Shown: piece by piece, positions 28,235 to 37,552 of the stretch
Layout: each line of letters begins with the position of its first letter
Position numbering within the stretch: position 1 is the first letter of the stretch
DNA from: Bacteroidota bacterium
GTDB taxonomy: Bacteria; Bacteroidota; Bacteroidia; UKL13-3
Length of the DNA stretch: 64,000 nt
Direction: 5' to 3'
Assembly: GCA_947507965.1 (NCBI GenBank)
Contig: CANNQU010000007.1
Coordinates: 1 to 64,000, forward strand
Program-made: the position numbers and the translations under genes
Notes under the pieces: generated by a model
Seen by the model: only the letters and a program-made list of their open reading frames with translations
Told to the model about the DNA's origin: nothing
Databases searched by the model: none

Positions 28235-28303
28235 CCATATAGACGAAAAATTGACATAAAAGGTTGTACGTCGTTAACTTCGTTTCGAAGAAAAAAAATG
28301 ACA

Positions 28304-29017
28304 CTAAAAGTTCGGTGAGATGGTATATTTCAGATAGAAATCTTTAATCACCTGAACGGCCTCTTCAGCACTATCAACAATATGAACCAAACTAATATCG
28401 ATGGCATTGATATTATGTTCTTTTTCCAGCATCACGTCTTTAATCCATTTAAATAATCCTTCCCAATATTTAGTGCCAATGAGTATGATTGGAAACTCTG
28501 CGATTTTTTCTGTTTGAATCAAGGTGAGTGCCTCAAATAATTCATCGAGGGTACCAAAGCCACCGGGCAACACGATAAAACCTTGAGCATACCTCATAAA
28601 CATCACCTTTCGAACAAAGAAATAATCAAAAGAAATTAGTTTGTCCTGATCGATATACGGGTTGTGATTTTGCTCGAAGGGGAGATTAATATTTAAGCCA
28701 ACAGAGGTTCCACCATTTTCTTTTGCCCCTTTATTACCTGCTTCCATAATACCCGGCCCGCCGCCGGTAATCACCCCAAAGCCCGCCATCGATAATAATT
28801 TCGCTGCTTCCACCGCAATCTTATAATATTCATTCTCGGATGAAGTACGAGCACTACCGAAGATTGACACACAGGGCCCCAGACGGCGCATGGTTTCAAA
28901 CCCTTCTACGAACTCACTCATGATTTTAAATACACTCCACGAGTCGGAGTATTTGCTTTCCCGCAAGTTTCTTTTTTGTAAAGCGAGTTTTATACGCTTC
29001 TCATTTTTCTCTACCAT
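28304..29017 (-). CDS. LOG-family (TIGR00730) nucleotide 5'-monophosphate phosphoribohydrolase-like protein
   Basis: LOG proteins hydrolyse nucleoside/cytokinin 5'-monophosphates to free base and ribose 5-phosphate. The 237-aa protein (from the ATG at 29017; ten further codons upstream are open) shows the Rossmann-like core with CVSIFGSART, GGGPGIMEAGNKGA and the catalytic-site PGGFGTLDELFE. The last corresponds to the PGGxGTxxE signature. I prefer the shorter start because other family members have about 25 residues before the DSWxxFK-MSEFVEGFE segment. It stands alone between two surface-protein genes. Confidence 0.9.
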   Translation of the reverse strand: MVEKNEKRIKLALQKRNLRESKYSDSWSVFKIMSEFVEGFETMRRLGPCVSIFGSARTSSENEYYKIAVEAAKLLSMAGFGVITGGGPGIMEAGNKGAKENGGTSVGLNINLPFEQNHNPYIDQDKLISFDYFFVRKVMFMRYAQGFIVLPGGFGTLDELFEALTLIQTEKIAEFPIILIGTKYWEGLFKWIKDVMLEKEHNINAIDISLVHIVDSAEEAVQVIKDFYLKYTISPNF

Positions 29018-29202
29018 AATATTTTTTGTGAATTCAAAAACATTCAAAAATCTGAAATTATATTTAGAATCAAGAATTTAATTATACCCCCTATTTCACC
29101 TAAAACTGGGCATAATTAAAAACATGTAACATAAAACGGTCATGCCGAATCATAGACAACTGATGGCTATTTTCTAAAAAATCGAAGGTACTTCAGCTTG
29201 GT

Positions 29203-32200
29203 TTAGTTCACCATAACTTGGGTCGCTTGTGTGCCTTCCTTTGTAGTTACAACCAGAAAATAAACTCCCTTCGTCAGGGCTTTTACGAGCAACGTGGAGG
29301 TGTCACTCTCTGCTACTAGCCGTCCTTGCAAATCCATTAACTGAACAGAAACAAGACCCGACTCTATTGCAATATTAAAGTAGGTGTTGCTCGGATTGGG
29401 ATAAACGCTAAATCTCATTTTAGACGATTGCATATGAATCCCGTTTCCATCGTTATTTTTAATCACTACCGTATGTATCGCCGGGGTTACGGCTATTGCG
29501 TTATTCGAAGGGCCTAAGATGCTTAAATTAATCGTTTCATTACCTTCAGGTAAAACATCGTCGATAATAAGCACCCCTATTTTCTGCTTTGCGTTCATCG
29601 AATAGCCCCCAGGATAGGATACCACGGCCGATGTGAAATTAAAATCTTGGCCAAAGGTAGCCGAGCCTCCGGTAAAGGAAACCGTAGCTGTTGTAGGCGT
29701 TCGAGCAGCCCATTGTAAGTTTACATCAATTGAATCGAGACCTACCGTTTCTGATGTCGTATCAGAAGCCGTTGTAAAAGAAATCTTAGGATAGATCGTC
29801 TCGTAATCAGACAAACTCAGTGGCACTAAATAATAGTTAGAGTCCCACGGAAAGGTTGCGTCGTTTTGATACATGACCCCACTAATATTAAACCAGTAAG
29901 GCGTTGGTTGGGTACTATCGATATCGGTCTGCCGAAAAATTTGAGTCTGATAATTCTTATTGTTTTGGTCCACGATGGTAACCGTAGCATTGGTGGCACC
30001 AGTAGGCCATTGGGTGGTATTTAATAAATGACAATACGAAAGCTTTACATAATTTCCCTCCGTGGCTTCACTAAATGAGGTGATGTCAATAGGGGTACGA
30101 TAGCTGCCTACTCCTACTTTATAAAGGGTATCTAAATTAGTGATTTGTAGTTGACCATTGGTCTGCTGAATATCGCCTCGAACCACAATACTATCTTTGT
30201 CTTGTGGATTATATCCAGCAAAAAGTCCGGTGGCCCGTAACACTTGAATTCCACCGGTTCCATCGTGTATGAAAAACTGATAGCCCACCGGTCGAATATT
30301 AGGGCCATAAACAACACCATGCAATTCGCAGCGAACGCTGGTACTATCGGCATAACCTAAGCCATCCACCTTGTTTATTTGGTTTATAAAATAGGTGCTA
30401 ACTTCATTGTCAATAATATCAATACTATCATACTCGTTTAAAAAAGTTACCGGGTTCGTTGGGTTCGTTAGCCGCAAAATAATACTTTCCGTGCTCTCAA
30501 CAAGAATGTCGTCGATGATAGGAAAGCTATAGAATTGGATGGTTGACGTATTTGCTGGAAAAGTGAGTGTATTCGAAGGCAAGGAATAATCGCTACCCGG
30601 TGAAGCATTACCACCGAAAGCCGAAACCGTTATACTCGTTGCCGTTAGTGTTGGATTGGTTAACTGAACTCTTACCGTTACCGTGCCTATGCCCTCCTTT
30701 ACTTGTTGAAAAGTGGGTTTCAAAAAAGTTACGATCGGAGTGATATCGTCATTTTTAATAGTATAGGTATAAGTAGCTAGCCCTAAAGTGGCTCCATTAG
30801 TAGGCGAGGATAACGTAAAAATAATTGTTTCGTCGGCCTCGGTAATCGCATCATTAATTATGGTGAGTGGAATATTAATAGTACTTGATGAACCGGCAGG
30901 AAAATTAAGCGTTTGATTTGAAAAGGTATAGTCGCTGCCTAAGGTAGCGGTACCCCCAATAACCGAAATATTTACCGACGTTGCACTCGCATTGGGAAAT
31001 TGGATGCTCACGGGGATCGTGGGAGAGACAACATTTTCAAAGCCATTTGCTGAAGGGGCAACGAAGGCGATATAAGGCGCATCATCGTCAATAATAGTAA
31101 GTGTATCGAAAGCCGAGCTGCCAGCAGTGGACGAATTGGTAAAGTTGGTAAAACCAAAAATAATTGTTTCCAATGGTTCTATTACCGCGTCATTACTTAT
31201 GCTTATGGTTACGTTTTGAATGGTGGTAGAATTTGCCGGGAAGGTTACTGTTTGTGTAGTATAGGTATAATCACTGGCAGCGGAAGCGGTGCCGCCCGAT
31301 ATGATAATATCAACAGAGGTGGCCGTAGCGTTAGGAAACTTTAATCCTACAGCGAGGTTAGCCGTAACTGAATTTTCATTGATGGACTGTATTGTATTCA
31401 CAAAATACAGCTTCGGAGTAACATTAATTAAAGGTGCATCATCGGTTGAAATACTTAGCGCTGTTAAACCGCCGGAAGCATTTACGGTATTAACTAATCC
31501 AACATCCCATACGCCATCGGCATCGGTATTTACCCAGCCAATGGTGCCATCGGTTAGTTTTCTTCGCTCTATTCGTAACATACCGCTGGAGAGCTGATTG
31601 GGAATAAAAGTGCCCCAGGAAGCATTGATGGTATCTACATTATCTTTGTAATAATTGGGGTATGCTGCCGCATTGGGAGTGCCTCCGGCACCAGTTCCTG
31701 ATTTAAAATTGAGCCCATCCATTTCAATCCAGGTTCCACTTAAGGGACGTCCTGTGCCCGCCACGTTATCATACAAAAACACTAAATCTCTTGCATTGGC
31801 TAAGCTTGTACTATAAACCCCGGTGGCATTATTGGTGTTTACATCTAATTTAATATTTTTAATCGAATCGAATATGGTTACAGCGCCACCACCACCACCA
31901 CCACCGCCGCCGCCATTAGGCTGCAAAAAAACCCGGCCATGAATATAATTACCTGCGGTAAAACGGGTGGTATTACCACGAACAGGCTCAAATGCAAACC
32001 AGTTGGTTACTTCACCCAAGGCATTGGTACGCATGGTATCGTAGCTTGCGGCGATCAAAAAATTGGGGTTTGTAACATACGTGAAATTGCCATTTTGCTT
32101 GATAAAAATGGATGCCCCACTTCCTGCATTGGCACCATCAATGGCTAAGCTAGCACCCCGAGCAAAGTAGCGATATAAGGTATTCGCCGTTAGCCCTGAA

Positions 32201-32355
32201 ATTTTTGCACGAAACACATAAGGCAACCTTCCGCCGGTAGAGGAATCGGTGCTAAATTGAGGGTAAATTAATGGGGTGATGCTAGGTTGTGTTCTAGCTG
32301 TTTGAGTTGCAAATAAGAAACCCATCAGAGCGAAGAAAACATAAAATTGCTTCAT
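29203..32355 (-). CDS. Calx-beta-repeat surface protein with T9SS type A sorting domain
   Basis: The protein has 1050 aa. A signal peptide (to ~ARTQ, 22) is followed by a ~130-residue domain, a run of ten Gly (~152-161) and a lamin-tail-like region. Three Calx-beta domains come next (about 315-660), each of the form D-Y-x(5)-T-V-T-F-P-A-x ... PLETI...I-x-DD. An OB-like/DUF5689-type strand domain (~670-850) and a fourth Calx-beta (~855-970) follow. The C-terminus is a standard sorting domain (FSVYPNPSNTYFN, then MDLQGRLV and GVYFLVV). Calx-beta domains are calcium-binding or adhesive. It is a likely secreted or surface-attached T9SS substrate of unknown function. Confidence 0.87.
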   Translation of the reverse strand: MKQFYVFFALMGFLFATQTARTQPSITPLIYPQFSTDSSTGGRLPYVFRAKISGLTANTLYRYFARGASLAIDGANAGSGASIFIKQNGNFTYVTNPNFLIAASYDTMRTNALGEVTNWFAFEPVRGNTTRFTAGNYIHGRVFLQPNGGGGGGGGGGAVTIFDSIKNIKLDVNTNNATGVYSTSLANARDLVFLYDNVAGTGRPLSGTWIEMDGLNFKSGTGAGGTPNAAAYPNYYKDNVDTINASWGTFIPNQLSSGMLRIERRKLTDGTIGWVNTDADGVWDVGLVNTVNASGGLTALSISTDDAPLINVTPKLYFVNTIQSINENSVTANLAVGLKFPNATATSVDIIISGGTASAASDYTYTTQTVTFPANSTTIQNVTISISNDAVIEPLETIIFGFTNFTNSSTAGSSAFDTLTIIDDDAPYIAFVAPSANGFENVVSPTIPVSIQFPNASATSVNISVIGGTATLGSDYTFSNQTLNFPAGSSSTINIPLTIINDAITEADETIIFTLSSPTNGATLGLATYTYTIKNDDITPIVTFLKPTFQQVKEGIGTVTVRVQLTNPTLTATSITVSAFGGNASPGSDYSLPSNTLTFPANTSTIQFYSFPIIDDILVESTESIILRLTNPTNPVTFLNEYDSIDIIDNEVSTYFINQINKVDGLGYADSTSVRCELHGVVYGPNIRPVGYQFFIHDGTGGIQVLRATGLFAGYNPQDKDSIVVRGDIQQTNGQLQITNLDTLYKVGVGSYRTPIDITSFSEATEGNYVKLSYCHLLNTTQWPTGATNATVTIVDQNNKNYQTQIFRQTDIDSTQPTPYWFNISGVMYQNDATFPWDSNYYLVPLSLSDYETIYPKISFTTASDTTSETVGLDSIDVNLQWAARTPTTATVSFTGGSATFGQDFNFTSAVVSYPGGYSMNAKQKIGVLIIDDVLPEGNETINLSILGPSNNAIAVTPAIHTVVIKNNDGNGIHMQSSKMRFSVYPNPSNTYFNIAIESGLVSVQLMDLQGRLVAESDTSTLLVKALTKGVYFLVVTTKEGTQATQVMVN
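31885..31914 (-). repeat. (GGN)10 polyglycine microsatellite in a surface gene
   Basis: Ten consecutive Gly codons, made of four GGC and six GGT, lie in the minus-strand Calx-beta gene. The block is a trinucleotide tract prone to slippage, and changes would keep the frame and alter only hinge length. Confidence 0.9.
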
Positions 32356-32456
32356 TGGATAAAATGTAAAATCGATTTAAAATAGTGGACGAAAAATAAT
32401 CATAAGGTTGCATGATAAATTGCTTACAGCATGACATTCGAAATACTAAACACCAA

Positions 32457-34046
32457 CTATCTCACCATGGCCATATTCCTCACCTGTTGCGTAAACCCAT
32501 TTTGAAGTCGGGCATAGTAATTTCCAGGAGCCAAGCCGGTAGCATCAAACCAAGCAGTATAGGTGCCCGCTTCATACGCACGGTTCACTAGGGTAATAAC
32601 TTCACGCCCCATCATATCAAAAATTTGAATTAAGGTATGACCACCATCGGTGGTAAATGAAATGGTAGTACTCGAAGTGAACGGATTAGGGTAATTAGAA
32701 ATTAAATTTATTCCGGCTTTTTGATTCGCTTCATGAACACCGGTAGGCATACAAGAGGCACTCGCTTGAATTAAGCCAAGGTCTTGGAAATTCTTTAACA
32801 TAATCGTATTCAGGTCAGAAGGCCGAACACAGAGCCAATGTTGTAAAAGAGTAGCATAAACCGACCTGAAATCGTATTGCATGGGCACATTATCATTTAC
32901 TGAAACGGCTGCGGCAATGGTAGGGTTAGCTCCTACTATTTTTCCGCCGTCGACCTTATTGCCAAATACAAACAAAGGTGCAGCGGCACCATGATCGGTA
33001 CCACCGGATGCATTTGATTTGATGCGTCGACCAAATTCTGAGAAGGTCATTCCTACTATTCTGTCGCCAATATTTAATCCCTGACAATCGTCGGTAAATG
33101 CTTTTATGGCATCACTTAATTGTAACATCAAATTGGCATGGGCCCCTTTAGAATAATCGGTTGGATCCACTTGTGTGGAGTGCGTATCAAAACCACCAAT
33201 AGTAACCAAATACATTCGTGTCTTTAATCCACCTTTTATAAGCTGTGCAACTATTTTTAATTGACTGCCGAGACTGTTATTGGCCGGATAAGCCCCCTGA
33301 GTAGGAACAGAACTTGCGGCACTCTTAATAACGCTTAAATAGGCTTCGGTTTGTTTTGCAACGGTTCGTACATATTTCAATTCTTTTCCTGCCGGAGTAG
33401 CGGGCTCCGGGTCTTGCACATTATTGACGATGGTGTAGAAAGAATTTGGATTACTAATGGCCATCCCCATACTTACCGCAGGTCCCATAAACGCCGGGGA
33501 AACAGCCGACCCAATTTGAATCGCCAACGGATCGGGCATGGTAGCATTAGGGTATCCAATCGGATAATTAGGATACTCTGTTCCAAGGTATCGACCCATC
33601 CATCCGGTATTCAACGCTTGATTTGAATCGGAGGCCGAAGTCCAGATATCGGTGGCACGAAAATGCGAGAAACTAGGTGATGGATAACTTACGCCTTGAA
33701 CAATTTTTAGTTTGCCGGTATTATACATCGTCTGTAAGCCCGTCATAGAAGGATGTAAACCGGTTACCGAAGAACCGTTAAGGGCCAACACTTTATTTGT
33801 CGGGATTAAGATATTACCTCTTGCGTTGGCCAGGTTGGAATACTGATCGAGAGGAATGACCATATTCAAACCATCATTGCCACCACTAAGTTGAATAAGA
33901 ACTAGCACATGATCGGTGTTGGCTGTGGCAGCTGTTAATGCATCTAAAAATGGCGATGCCCCAAAGGCTTTTACCGTATATCCATTAATTAAGGCGGGGG
34001 CCACTAGTACCGGAGCTGCATGGCGTATAAATTCTCTACGTTTCAT
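32457..34046 (-). CDS. DUF1501 protein with twin-arginine-like signal and T9SS sorting domain
   Basis: DUF1501 proteins are sulfatase-like (alkaline-phosphatase superfamily) exported proteins of uncertain activity. The 529-aa product starts with a Tat-like signal (KRREFIRHAAPVLVAPALI). The core contains the DUF1501 landmarks VLIQLSGGNDGLNMVIPLD, GFDTHSTQ, MTFSEFGRR and TDHGAAAPLFVFG. The last ~85 residues form a T9SS type A domain (SNYPNPFTSSTTISF, DMMGREV, APGNYYARL). It is paired with a DUF1800 gene 46 nt upstream, as in many planctomycete, proteobacterial and Bacteroidota genomes. Confidence 0.9.
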   Translation of the reverse strand: MKRREFIRHAAPVLVAPALINGYTVKAFGASPFLDALTAATANTDHVLVLIQLSGGNDGLNMVIPLDQYSNLANARGNILIPTNKVLALNGSSVTGLHPSMTGLQTMYNTGKLKIVQGVSYPSPSFSHFRATDIWTSASDSNQALNTGWMGRYLGTEYPNYPIGYPNATMPDPLAIQIGSAVSPAFMGPAVSMGMAISNPNSFYTIVNNVQDPEPATPAGKELKYVRTVAKQTEAYLSVIKSAASSVPTQGAYPANNSLGSQLKIVAQLIKGGLKTRMYLVTIGGFDTHSTQVDPTDYSKGAHANLMLQLSDAIKAFTDDCQGLNIGDRIVGMTFSEFGRRIKSNASGGTDHGAAAPLFVFGNKVDGGKIVGANPTIAAAVSVNDNVPMQYDFRSVYATLLQHWLCVRPSDLNTIMLKNFQDLGLIQASASCMPTGVHEANQKAGINLISNYPNPFTSSTTISFTTDGGHTLIQIFDMMGREVITLVNRAYEAGTYTAWFDATGLAPGNYYARLQNGFTQQVRNMAMVR

Positions 34047-34092
34047 AATCGATTAAGTGTTTTTTCGAGTGGGTTAATGAAAATAATAATTT

Positions 34093-35778
34093 TTAGGATA
34101 ATTGATATTCGGCTAAATCAAGAATATATTTTATCATGCCTTGCAATCTCAGTTTTACTACATTCTTATTGGCGGTATTGGTACGATCGGCAATAAAAAA
34201 ATTCCATGCTTGCGTCCAATAAATATCATTGGTAAGCCCTCCCAACAGAAACGTGGTTTTAATATAGTTTTTATTGACTAGCGACAAATTAATTTGCAAT
34301 AAATATTTCAGTACATCATTGACTAAAACATTCGGGTCGGCGGCGTTACTCATGGCATCGGCAAAGGCGATGACGTCGATGGCAGGAATAAGCCCGTAAT
34401 TGGTAGCTACCAACGTATCTGCAATTTGAGCACGTTTTGGGAAGGTGTCGGTATTTATCCATAACTCATAAAATTGCGGTTCCTGATAGTATGCTGTCCA
34501 TCCTGCCACATTGGGTGGATCGCCAATGGCTTGTTGAAGGGCAACCATCACGGCATAAACAGTGTACCATGCATCATAATTGGGTGTTGGGTCGGCATTC
34601 TGAATGGGTATATTAAATTCGCGAAGAAGGCCAACCGTAAAGTCCAGTGGACTCTTTATCTGACATCCCATATTTAAGGTATCAAAGAAATGCTCTGATT
34701 TTAATAATAGTTTCAGTGGTGCTTTTATATCCCAATTGGCGGTAACGAAAGCCTGTGCCATAGGGGCTATAATATTCGTTTCTGTAGCAGCATCGATGGA
34801 ATAATAAACAAACCATCGATAGAGTTTACGACAGATGAAGTAGGCCGTCTCAGGCAAGGGCTGAGTGCTTGGCTTACCCGCAAAAATCATATTTATTAAG
34901 GAGTCCACTTCATTTATTCCCGCCGCTCCGGCCTGTCCGGTAATAACCGTATTATTATAAAAGGCGGAGAATGTTTTATTCGAGGTATCGTGATTCGCAG
35001 AAATAAAATTATACCCCAATATGGTATTATTGATATTAATTCCGGTTAATACTTTGGCTGCCGCCTTCACATCATCTTCTGTGTACTGGCTATTGGGGCC
35101 TTTACCACAACAAAACAACTCCTGCAATTCTCTTCCATAGTTTTCATCGGGAGCATTTTTGGTATTTACAAAACCATTAAGGTAACGCAACATCATGGGG
35201 TCGAGTGTTATCGCCTTCACCAAAGCCTTAAAATCGCCGAGTGCGTATTGGCGAAGCAGTGCCAGATGGGTGTAATTATACCGTACATCATTATATGCAT
35301 TTATTTCTGTAGAGAAATGATTATGCCAAAACATCGTCATTTTCTCTGTAATATTTCTTCCTTGATTATGCAATAAACTCACCCACCATGCTTTTAAGGA
35401 ATATTCTCTAAAACCGTTGGCGTTACTATCGTAAGGGGCATTAACCCAGGTAGCTCCTTTAGCAATGCCATTGGGGTCAACAAACGGAGTACCACTAAAG
35501 TTTTTTCCCTCATAATTATTTATAGGTGGTAATGGGGCCGCCAGTGGAGTAACTAACTCATCGATAGCCTGGGATATGGTTTTGGTTTTAAAATAGGCAA
35601 TATCGGAAATCTTTGCACCGAACATCGTTCGTTTTAAGAGATGAATCACTTCGGTATCAGTCCAAGCACCAGCATATGGGTTGATGGTGCTGTTGGTACG
35701 CGCCGTTTTGGTGCTTTGTGCTACGACAGAAGGCTTCGCGACACGGGTCGCAGAGGTTAGGAATGCTTTTCGATTCAT
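34093..35778 (-). CDS. DUF1800 family protein
   Basis: The protein has 561 aa. DUF1800 hallmarks are present: EVIHLLKRTMFGA near the N-terminus, MFWHNHFSTE with its two conserved His, DPMMLRYLNG, NENYGRELQELF and the C-terminal IGDPPNVAGW. Family members usually precede a DUF1501 partner and are exported, but the biochemical role is undefined. The first ~40 residues are Ala/Thr/Lys-rich without a convincing signal peptide, and no T9SS C-terminal domain is visible. Only its partner carries one. It is the promoter-proximal gene of the pair. Confidence 0.88.
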   Translation of the reverse strand: MNRKAFLTSATRVAKPSVVAQSTKTARTNSTINPYAGAWTDTEVIHLLKRTMFGAKISDIAYFKTKTISQAIDELVTPLAAPLPPINNYEGKNFSGTPFVDPNGIAKGATWVNAPYDSNANGFREYSLKAWWVSLLHNQGRNITEKMTMFWHNHFSTEINAYNDVRYNYTHLALLRQYALGDFKALVKAITLDPMMLRYLNGFVNTKNAPDENYGRELQELFCCGKGPNSQYTEDDVKAAAKVLTGININNTILGYNFISANHDTSNKTFSAFYNNTVITGQAGAAGINEVDSLINMIFAGKPSTQPLPETAYFICRKLYRWFVYYSIDAATETNIIAPMAQAFVTANWDIKAPLKLLLKSEHFFDTLNMGCQIKSPLDFTVGLLREFNIPIQNADPTPNYDAWYTVYAVMVALQQAIGDPPNVAGWTAYYQEPQFYELWINTDTFPKRAQIADTLVATNYGLIPAIDVIAFADAMSNAADPNVLVNDVLKYLLQINLSLVNKNYIKTTFLLGGLTNDIYWTQAWNFFIADRTNTANKNVVKLRLQGMIKYILDLAEYQLS

Positions 35779-35918
35779 TGGTTTATGCAGATTGATATTT
35801 TACAAATAATGAAATTTATTCTATTTCAACAAACTTTATTTTTCGACACCTCAATTGAAAAAAGTTTAAATACAAATAAATAATCGACTGCATTGGCAGA
35901 AATAAGAGGGTGTGTTTA

Positions 35919-35950
35919 TTTTGTTTGTATAAAGATAAAAGTTAAGTTTG
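35919..35950 (+). promoter_or_regulatory. strong consensus promoter of the GT22 gene
   Basis: TTTTG (35919-35923), a 19-nt spacer and TAAGTTTG (35943-35950) match the Bacteroidota -33/-7 consensus in sequence and spacing. Only 4 nt separate the -7 box from the TTG start at 35955, predicting a leaderless message. Confidence 0.65.
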
Positions 35951-35954
35951 AAAA

Positions 35955-37433
35955 TTGAAAACCATATTTCGCTCCACGTTTAAGAATATCTTTATTCTTA
36001 GTCTGCTGATCTATCTCGTCACCGCCTATTTTAGTGAAGGGTTTCATCATCCGGATGAACATTTTCAAATTTTAGAAATGTGCAACTATAAATTAGGAAA
36101 TACGGGTGCCTCCACTTTGCCATGGGAGTTCGCCGCGCAATCAAGGCAAGCCCTTCCTGTATTTATTGCTTATGCCATCGCAAAAATATGGTCTGTTTTT
36201 CACCTTACCAATCCGTTTCTGATCGCTTTCGTTTTACGATTTCTTACTGCATTTCTTGCTTGGTATGTATTAGCAAGGTTATGCCTTACCTTAGTGCACC
36301 ATTTCAATACCAAGGCAGGAAAGAAAATTTTTGTCGCACTAAATATGCTCCTGTGGTTTATACCTTACTTAAGTGTTCGATTTTCTTCTGAGAACTTAGC
36401 AAGCATCACCTTTTTATTCGCCATTTATTATCTCATAAAACCTACCGAAAGCACGTGGTGGAAAAGAGCTTCAGCGCTCCTCTATGCAGGGGGTCTTCTT
36501 GGCTTTTGTTTCTTCTTTCGTTTTCAAATGGGATTTGCCATTCTGGGTTTTGTATTGTGGTTACTTTTGATTCAAAAAAGAAATTGGAAAAGCTTAACGA
36601 CGCTGCTTTTCTCTAGTTCGATAGCGATGCTCCTTTGCATCGTAATCGATTATTGGTTCTACGGTAATTGGGTGCTTACCCCGGTAAACTATTTTGTTAC
36701 TCAAATAATTCATAATGTAGTCTCCAACTGGGGTGTAGAGCCTTGGTGGTATTATTTCTATCTTTATAGCATTCAGGTTGTCCCTCCGATAAGTATCCTT
36801 CTTTTCGTATTTTTTATCGTTGGATTATACCAAAAACCAAAGAGTCTTTTTGTATGGATACTGATTCCATTTATCATCGCGCATATGGCCATAGGACACA
36901 AGGAGATGCGGTTTATGTTCCCTATGTTATTCGGCTTTCTTTATCTTGCGGCTCTTGGCATCGATTATTTTATAAGTCATCAAAAGCACATCCCCATGGG
37001 GCGCTTCTTACTCCTACTGTGTTTAATAATAAACACGCCGTTATTATTTGCGAAGATGATCATACCGGCCCAGGAAGCCGTAAGGTATTATAAATTCCTT
37101 TATTACTATTCATCCAACGTAGACATGGTTTTGTTTTGCAGAGAAAAGGGTGCATACGAATTGGTAGGAAACAACGTAAGCTTCTATCAGTCGCCCACCA
37201 TTCGATGTTCTATTTTTCAGACCGACCAAGAGTTTTCCGATTATTTAAAAAGTAACGATCTTGATTCTGCTGTTTTGTTAGAAAGAAATTTATTGCCCCA
37301 ATCCATATTTTCCGGATATTCTCAGGAAAGCATCTATTGTTTATTCCCAAAATGGATTCTACGTTATAATATTAATCATTGGGAAGACAGAGCTCGAATA
37401 TGGGATATTAAGGTGTTGCGAAAAAACGAGTAG
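35955..37433 (+). CDS. GT22-like mannosyltransferase (Alg9/PIG-B type)
   Basis: The protein has 492 aa with about 9-11 membrane spans, using a TTG start at 35955. It shows the two landmarks of glycosyltransferase family 22, known from the eukaryotic ER enzymes Alg9, Alg12 and PIG-B. These are HPDE-x-FQ-x2-E in the first extracytoplasmic loop (residues 32-41), and HKEMRF followed by MFP at ~315-322. Family members transfer mannose from dolichyl-phosphate-mannose, and bacterial members presumably use polyprenyl carriers. It may be the glycosyltransferase for a surface glycan or glycoprotein. The neighbouring BNR-repeat protein is 120 nt downstream with its own -7 box. The start codon call rests on signal-like MKTIFRSTFKN and the promoter geometry. 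Confidence 0.82.
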   Translation: MKTIFRSTFKNIFILSLLIYLVTAYFSEGFHHPDEHFQILEMCNYKLGNTGASTLPWEFAAQSRQALPVFIAYAIAKIWSVFHLTNPFLIAFVLRFLTAFLAWYVLARLCLTLVHHFNTKAGKKIFVALNMLLWFIPYLSVRFSSENLASITFLFAIYYLIKPTESTWWKRASALLYAGGLLGFCFFFRFQMGFAILGFVLWLLLIQKRNWKSLTTLLFSSSIAMLLCIVIDYWFYGNWVLTPVNYFVTQIIHNVVSNWGVEPWWYYFYLYSIQVVPPISILLFVFFIVGLYQKPKSLFVWILIPFIIAHMAIGHKEMRFMFPMLFGFLYLAALGIDYFISHQKHIPMGRFLLLLCLIINTPLLFAKMIIPAQEAVRYYKFLYYYSSNVDMVLFCREKGAYELVGNNVSFYQSPTIRCSIFQTDQEFSDYLKSNDLDSAVLLERNLLPQSIFSGYSQESIYCLFPKWILRYNINHWEDRARIWDIKVLRKNE

Positions 37434-37525
37434 CGAAAAAAAGATGATAGCGATATTCATAACTTCATTCACCTCAAAACTTCTTCTACCCAATTAATGG
37501 CAACGTTTTTGTCGCAAAAAGTAAA

Positions 37526-37533
37526 TACCTTTG
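37526..37533 (+). promoter_or_regulatory. putative -7 box (TACCTTTG) of the BNR-repeat gene
   Basis: TACCTTTG matches TAnnTTTG exactly and ends 19 nt before the ATG at 37553. A TTTG at 37508-37511 lies 14 nt upstream, closer than usual. Moderate support. Confidence 0.45.
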
Positions 37534-37552
37534 GATTCTAAAGTCCAAGATA

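Noticed and set aside
28273-28296. CTTCG-TTT-CGAAG hairpin next to an A-run downstream of the LOG-family gene
   Set aside because: The stem is 5 bp and the T-run precedes rather than follows it on the minus strand, so it is not a terminator for the LOG gene.
31289-31597. 102-codon plus-strand frame inside the Calx-beta gene
   Set aside because: It is antisense to repetitive Calx-beta coding; repeats make long antisense frames likely by chance.
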